Shown piece by piece: positions 58,162-64,000 of a DNA stretch of 64,000 nucleotides. The position numbers and the translations under genes were made by a program. The first letter of the stretch is position 1, and each line of letters opens with the position of its first letter. The stretch spans positions 248,001 through 312,000 of the forward strand of contig CAKJVC010000193.1 in the NCBI GenBank assembly GCA_918026815.1, in the 5' to 3' direction. The DNA comes from Chalara sp. BL73. Lineage: Eukaryota; Ascomycota; Leotiomycetes; Helotiales. The notes beneath the pieces are model-generated. The model worked only from the letters and a program-made list of their open reading frames with translations, searched no databases and had not been told where the DNA came from.

Positions 58162-61100
58162 GTTGGCGGTAGAAGGAAGGCAAAGCGTATATATTGCGAT
58201 GCGGGGTGATGGAAAGCGGCTTCCAATGACGACGGTCCCTGAAAACCCCCCAGAAAGTGGCAAGTACACCCGTCAAGTGACGAGTGCGGAGGAAAACAAA
58301 CAAGACTGGCGAAAGTTTGGTTGTATGGGGGAGAAGGGCTTATATGAAATGAAGCGAAATAGAATAGAAGAAGGCAAGATTAGGGGCGGGTGTGAGAGAG
58401 TATATATGAATGAGTAAGGAAATTGATGATGTTTTTCTTGGACGTCAGTCAAGCAAGCAAAAGCATCTGGGCCATGGGCCAGCGGGGCTACCTGAATCCC
58501 TTATGTGGTGATTTCTTCTTCTGCATTTCTCCCCATTACTGCCCAGTTTAGCAATATGCGTCAGATGTGATTCATAGCTATTGAGGGTGATTAGCTAGAT
58601 TAGGTTATTGTTTGCTGAATCCAGTAACAAAATGGTTTAGCTACGGTTAAGGGGGGGGGAAGGGCACACGTGGCAAGGTACTGGACTGTACTGTACAGTA
58701 GCATAGGGAAAGGCCCTATTGTACCTGACGGGTCGAAGTCGAAGCGTTGGTGGTGGAGAAGTCAGTGGTGGCATGGGTCACGCCTAGAAAAAAGAGAATG
58801 AAAAAAAAAGAATAGCAGCAAAAAAGGCGATGGCATCAACGGCCAACCCTGGTTCCAATTACGTTTCGCTTTACCAGTCGGGTAACATTCGGGTTTCGGG
58901 TACCAAATGGCGACAACCACAAGGTTAAACATGCTCCACGGGCTGACATTTTTCTCGTGCAGGTTCGATGACTAACATAGGATGATATTGATGGTGGTGG
59001 ATGGTGATGATAATGATGATGTGTGAGAGGAGTACCATAGAAAGATGGATAGAGATCAAATTGATGATTTCACCGCAGATGCTGTACAGCAAGGCTTCAC
59101 ATTCAAGCCTTCGTTTTAAATATGGTCATCTGGAATACAGGGAATTCTCTCACTCTCTGCCTCTCTGCCTCTCAAGCCTATTCTGTCTTGGCACAGGGGG
59201 TGCGGCCAATGCTGGGTTTTTAAATCACACAGTCTGGGGAAGAAGAAGCAGAAGATCAGCTGGCCGGCCCTGAAAAAGCGGCAGTGGTGGAGCAAGGCTG
59301 GCGAACACCCCCTCTTTAACCAAGTAAGTATTTAAAAAGTAAACCTTGTACTTCTACCGCTGCTCGCTGCAAGGCTACCACCGGGACTCGATGCCCGGAT
59401 GAGACTTGGCATCCTTTTGCGTACACTCTCACATCTCCAACAGTCTGACCTGATTCGGGCGTCTCCTGATCTAGAAGAGTAAAGAAATAAAATAAAATAA
59501 TAGCCCCATTTTGCTTGTACATCTCATCATTGCCAACTAAATTAAAAATTAAAAAAACGGGCGTGCTCACCGCGAGTCTGCATACTTCCTTGGGCTTCAT
59601 GATTCAAATTTCCATCATCAAGGCGCCATTCATGTCGCGATCATGTCAGGGTATGGTCACAGAGCCGCCGCCTCGCCCAGAATACCGTACTATGCTGTAC
59701 TTTGAATAGATGACCCTTGGAAAGCCCAGAAGTGACTCCTCCATTCAAGACGACCCGCGGCCACCGTCGGGCGATTATTCGGCAAACATCAGGAGAAACT
59801 CATTCCTCGTCTCACCATGGTTCGCACGCCATTTTGACCGTATTGTAGATGCACGAGAGGCACGCCTTATTAAGCTTTCTTGTTTTGGTCTGGGGAAGCG
59901 CCGCCCCTTTTCTGGACAAAAGCAGCAATCCCATCGCCCCGCAAATACAGGAATGACATGAGGCATCAAACAGGTTGTGGATGAGCTGGAACCGTGATCA
60001 TGAGCATGATCATGAGCATATATGAGTATGAGGCAAGAGGCTTTGCGTCCATTGTGCATCTCCTCGGCTCCGCACCTTGGCTTCCCCCTCCCTTGTATTT
60101 TCGCTACACGTTTGACCATTTGATTCTTTATTGGCGAGAACACATCACCCTGCATGCAAGGCTGGAAATCATGAAATTCCAAATGTTAAAAGTAAATAAA
60201 TAAAGTACAAATATGTAAACTTGGCTGTTGTGGAACCCTCCGACTTAGCACGAGGTGGTTCCCACGGCCAATCTTCCCACTCACGTCAGACAACAGCACG
60301 GTGAGGAACGCATTAAACCTTTACCTAAGAACTGAGAAATTTTTCCAATCCCGCCCCCGTCTCAATACACCCGACCTCGCCCATCCGTTCGAGTCGTCCT
60401 TCCACACGAGCCAAAACAAGCACGTTTTTTCTCGCTTCATTTGCGTGTTCCTCCGCCCAGCGTTTGCATTACTCGATCATTACTCGATGCGATCCACTTC
60501 GCTCGCCCATTTTCGTCCTCCTTCCCAGGCACCCGCAGTACCAAAATATCGTCCCATCTTCCAGAACATCCTCTAGCGTCATGGATCGTTGCCAACTGCC
60601 AGAGGGTGGCCCGGACTCCGATCGTGGGTGCGCTGGCTGGAAAGTCACCGACTGGGTGCGACTCTGCTAGTGAGGGAAGAGTTTTCTTTTTTCGGTGCTA
60701 GCTGCCGTAATGATGTGAACTATATCCGTCTCTGGCTCTGGCCCTCTCAAGGGTCTGACTTCACCGACGGCCCAAAGACATGGAATTGAGTTTGGACATG
60801 ACACAGCGACCATTTATGAGTAGCCGGAATGCGTCGTCTCCTAAGAACGTCACCGTATAGTTGACGGGTAGCAAGTTCATGGCGGTTACATTACCCGGTT
60901 TCCGAGAATATCTCTTCCGTTACCGGAGTCTGCTAAATTGAGCTTCCAACTTCCAAATTGGGATTCATATAGTCCTTATATGTACGGAGTTCGGAATTCT
61001 TGCAACGTTGTTCGGACGAGGCCGATAGTTTCAGTAAACTCTGAGAATGGGTATCGTGGAGAACATTGAATCATCATGTCATATGGTAGCAATCGTTCGT

Positions 61101-62051
61101 CTTACTTGCCTTTCACACTCGTCTTGGCCAGTGGTCTCTTCACGCCTTTCTCAGTTCTACTTAGCTTTCTTCGATCCATGAACAAAAATATCAAGTTGAA
61201 TAGTTATGGTAGAAATATTTCTTCCTGAAGGGATTAGACATCTCTATATTCCTTGTTGTTATGTTTGGCAAGCTTTCCCATTTATTCTAGCTGCTTGCAT
61301 TCCTGAGTTCTCAATGGTGTATGTGGAGCGGCGAGTATATTGTATGATCTATTGGCTTCACATATTCATATACTATCATCACAATTGAAGCTAATTGTTA
61401 TGTCATTTCCCTCCTTACCTGGTCTTATCAAAAGTATATATAGGTTTCTCCCCTTTGTTTGAGCATATATCTCATGCGTTCAATTCTCGATTCATGCAAT
61501 ATTTGTCTAGATGGAAGGTCTTTTCGTATCTATTACGAGGATATGTATACCCTCAAATTTTTCAGTTAGCTGGATTTTGATGCCGAACAACCACATGGAT
61601 TCAGGCTATTATAGATCTAGCACCTGATACGAGTTGAGTCGAAAAAGTAACGTCTTGCTTGGGTCGAGAGCTGAATCACCAGTCGTGACATTAACTGGTC
61701 AAGAATTTTGCAACAACCGTAGCGTGTTTCCTACTGCCCACCCAAGAAAATTCGCAATATAAACTTGTCTTTTGAGTATCAGCTCACGATTCTTGCGCTG
61801 AGTGAAGGGAAATGCAACGATTTCATTTTGTTCTCAATCTTCTTTTGTATTTGTAACCACTCCAAACTCCATTACAAGCCCACTCAATCACCATGCAGAA
61901 CCCCACGGCTTACTTAAAGGGAATCCAGCAGCCATATCCTTGCGCTTATGCTATAGTAGACAATTGCTGTTCTCCTTTCGTAATGATCGCAAGATGTATT
62001 TATGGCCTCTTACAAGTGTATTGGGCGTTGCGTTGCTTAATTAAAGCGTTT
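58162..62051. other. Gene-poor region, 3.9 kb
   Basis: The left part should hold the arrestin promoter; it contains GA/GAT-rich simple sequence around 58,985-59,030. A 12-bp direct repeat, gatcatgagcat, occurs twice near 59,996-60,020. C/T-rich stretches near 60,330-60,580 give open frames on the plus strand without family resemblance. No gene is supported. Confidence 0.4.
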
Positions 62052-62720
62052 CTAGATTATTTGGCTGAGCCCGAGAATGCCTCCACCGGGCTTACATTGG
62101 GGAAGGGCATTACCGCATGAATGTTTCCTAATGATGTAGTTATACCCAAAGTAAAACTTCTGTCCTGCCACCTCCAGCCTACCATCGATCATCCTCTGGC
62201 ATTCGTTGGCAATAGACGTACCTGCCTTCACAAATTCCGCGCTGTTCCTTACGAGCTCATTCTTGTAATCGCCGGGGAACCGCTACGTCGTTATGCCAGT
62301 TGGGGGTAGTTCAAGTCGGACACGGGGACACTTACATCGTTACAAAGCTCTAGCAAGTTATCGCTGTCGCAGAATATTGCGGTGCATGTCCGAGATGGAA
62401 CAGTTGTCTTTGCTTCGCGAGAGCTTGGGTCGTTTTTCGGCAATAGTAGGTCTTTAGTCGCCTTCCAGTCAGCGCCTTTCCATTGCTGTGATTCTGAAAA
62501 ACAGGTCACCGGTTACATAGCACGGCCAGCAATTCAGAAACGTGCGCTGATGTATAAAATAAAACCCACATAGTTGTCACGTAGTCTTAATAACGATTCT
62601 GGACCAGGCTTTTATTCCAGAGTCAATAGAAAGGCTTCCCATATATATGGAGAAGGCTTACCTCGGCAGATCTTGCTTCCAAGCTGTCGGTATCACTGGC
62701 ATTGAGCGGAGCCTCGATTA
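62052..62720 (-). pseudogene. Tandem relative of the small secreted protein; no signal peptide found
   Basis: Two exons match the organisation of the neighbouring gene. Exon A (about 62,498-62,336) encodes SQQWKGADWKATKDLLL and TCTAIFCDSDNLLELCND and stops at a GTAAGT donor. Exon B (62,282-62,052) encodes FVKAGTSIANECQRMIDG, then VAGQKFYFGYNYIIRKHSC. Like its neighbour, the intron directly follows LCND. Upstream, about 62,720-62,655 reads LIEAPLNASDTDSLEARSAE up to a GTAAG donor, resembling a propeptide, but it is one base out of phase with exon A and has no Met or signal peptide. So this copy looks broken, or is the second half of a former two-domain gene. Confidence 0.55.
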
Positions 62721-62736
62721 AGAGCGGGACCGATCG

Positions 62737-63416
62737 TCATTGTTGCCCATTCTCACACGTTTTCTTTCTAACAACATTAAAGTGATCATTCGGGAAGAAC
62801 TGCTGCCCCATAATCTCGTTCTCAGTGAATCCTTTCCTGCCTTTACATGTCTCGCGAATCGATCCTACGGAGTTCTTGATCGCCTGCCCCGGAACCGCCT
62901 GCCATCCTCCCTGTGCAAAATCACATTTAACACGAACATGCGATTTTCTAGGTTGTATCTCGATTTGGAAGCGGAGCGGGGACCTACATCGTTGCAAAGA
63001 ATGATGGCTGAGCCCCCTTTGTACTCGGCTGCTCTGCACGAGCGCGCCGAGACCGCGTAGAGCTTGTCGGGCCAGGAAGTCGATGAGTTTAGCGAAGCAT
63101 CAATGTCTCGAACGTCGGCTCTCTCCCAGCTCTGTCCCGGAGGAAAGCATATCGCGGGATGCTGGGCAGTCAGTTTGGTCATAGCACGTACGGAGGGAGA
63201 AGCGGGGATAGGCTTACTGTGAAAGCGAGCAAGGGAGGAGCGCGCTGATTGAGCGAATTAGCGGTGAAATGAGATGTTGTTGGAGGGTCATACAATGACG
63301 TTAGGATGCTCTTGTCCAGGGGGAGTAGCGGTTAGGGCATTTGTTGTCTGAATAGTTTCGATCACAGGTGCACAATCCACGAGTTGTGCAACGATAGCAA
63401 AGACCAAGAACATCAT
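62737..63416 (-). CDS. Small secreted protein, effector-like, unknown family
   Basis: Four phase-0 exons, 63,416-63,294, 63,244-63,218, 63,161-62,988 and 62,910-62,737, give 165 residues. The N-terminus is a signal peptide (MMFLVFAIVAQLVDCAPVIE). The mature part contains CFPPGQSWERADVRDIDASL, SCRAAEYKGGSAIILCND, then after the last intron GGWQAVPGQAIKNSV, SIRETCKGRKG and FNVVRKKTCENGQQ. Five cysteines lie after the signal region, so one may be unpaired. The pattern (CxxGQSWxRAD .. ILCND .. C .. C) occurs in small secreted proteins of plant-associated Leotiomycetes to my recollection; no function is known. The 27-nt exon 2 is the weakest part of the model. A related copy lies immediately downstream. 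Confidence 0.68.
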
Positions 63417-64000
63417 GGTTATTTTACCTTATTTCGACATAAACAAAGAGGATATGCTGGTGTAGAATGTAGCTTCCAAAGGCTATCTGCAGAAGCCTTC
63501 TTTTCTAATTTCCCATATTTGTCAAGTAATGGATGATCATACAAACAGAGAATAGGTCTGTACGAGCAAAAGATTCGCATATAAGTAATCGCTCCAGAAA
63601 ACGTGTGATCCAGGTCCCGCAATCAATAACTTCGTAGGCTGAAAGGTCCATTCACAGATTCGAATGGCCATCATACATCACGTCAGCGGTGCCAACCTAC
63701 TTGACCTCGAAAGTTGAGTCACGGCCACGAGATGGCTTCGTGACGATGATCAAGGTCGCAGAAACTCCTCATCTACCACGACAAGCAAGGATCCAAAGCA
63801 AGGCATCACCTCAACGTGACTTACCAACCAACCATTCCGAAGAGCCACACTCACAAGCGCAAACACCGCTTTACATCATGATCACGGCCTTGCGCCGACC
63901 CCACGGCCTGCGTCTTGTTATCCCATGGACCGATGCATCCCAACAGCAAGATCCGAAAGCGGCATCTCCGCAATTCAGCACACCGCACCGGTTACCTACC
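63417..64000. other. Right-end intergenic sequence
   Basis: About 0.6 kb upstream of the small secreted protein gene, likely including its promoter. No ORF with family resemblance and no RNA gene were seen before the window ends. Confidence 0.4.

Noticed and set aside
59330..59440. A tRNA-like T-arm on the minus strand (ccgggcatcgagtcccgg)
   Set aside because: No matching acceptor, D-arm or anticodon arm could be folded around it, and the loop lacks TTC. Treated as chance.

Overview
The window reads as nuclear DNA of a filamentous ascomycete fungus. The protein-coding genes have short spliceosomal introns (mostly 46-140 nt, GT..AG, with CTAAC/CTGAC-like branch sites). Several proteins are typical of filamentous ascomycetes: a 2EXR-type protein, an ADF-H protein with a long disordered tail, a GH81 glucanase and a PLAC8 protein with a long tail. 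Overall similarity to Leotiomycetes-type proteins is my impression only; no search was possible.

Layout: 0-12.4 kb is a fairly dense housekeeping block: CAND1 (cut by the left edge), a conserved mitochondrial protein, a PLAC8 protein, the septation GTPase Spg1, glycine cleavage H protein and porphobilinogen deaminase. From 12.4 to 20.3 kb the sequence is gene-poor and decayed: a possible Tc1-type transposase scrap, a frameshifted 2EXR gene, a TIR element with a second TIR element nested in it and a 55-bp tandem array, scattered short repeats, and a broken secreted-protein gene. From 20.3 to 42.3 kb genes return: a vacuolar Ca2+/H+ exchanger, telomere protein Stn1, a DNAJC9-like J protein, a secreted GH81 glucanase, Utp14 and mitoribosomal mL41 (divergent pair with a striking hairpin between them), a TauD-type dioxygenase, an aldo-keto reductase with a suspect splice site, and a DUF202 membrane protein. 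From 42.3 to 64 kb genes are sparse: a 1,294-residue ADF-H protein, a cytochrome P450, a heavily broken kinase-like gene, an alpha-arrestin, and at the right end a small secreted protein with a decayed-looking tandem relative.

The genes do not form one pathway or an obvious biosynthetic cluster; the P450, the TauD dioxygenase and the reductase are separated by unrelated genes. The common theme is an ordinary core-gene landscape interrupted by islands where mobile-element remnants and recently broken genes accumulate. No tRNA, rRNA or CRISPR array was recognised. Exon boundaries given here come from reading splice signals and family conservation by eye; those flagged as unresolved need transcript data.
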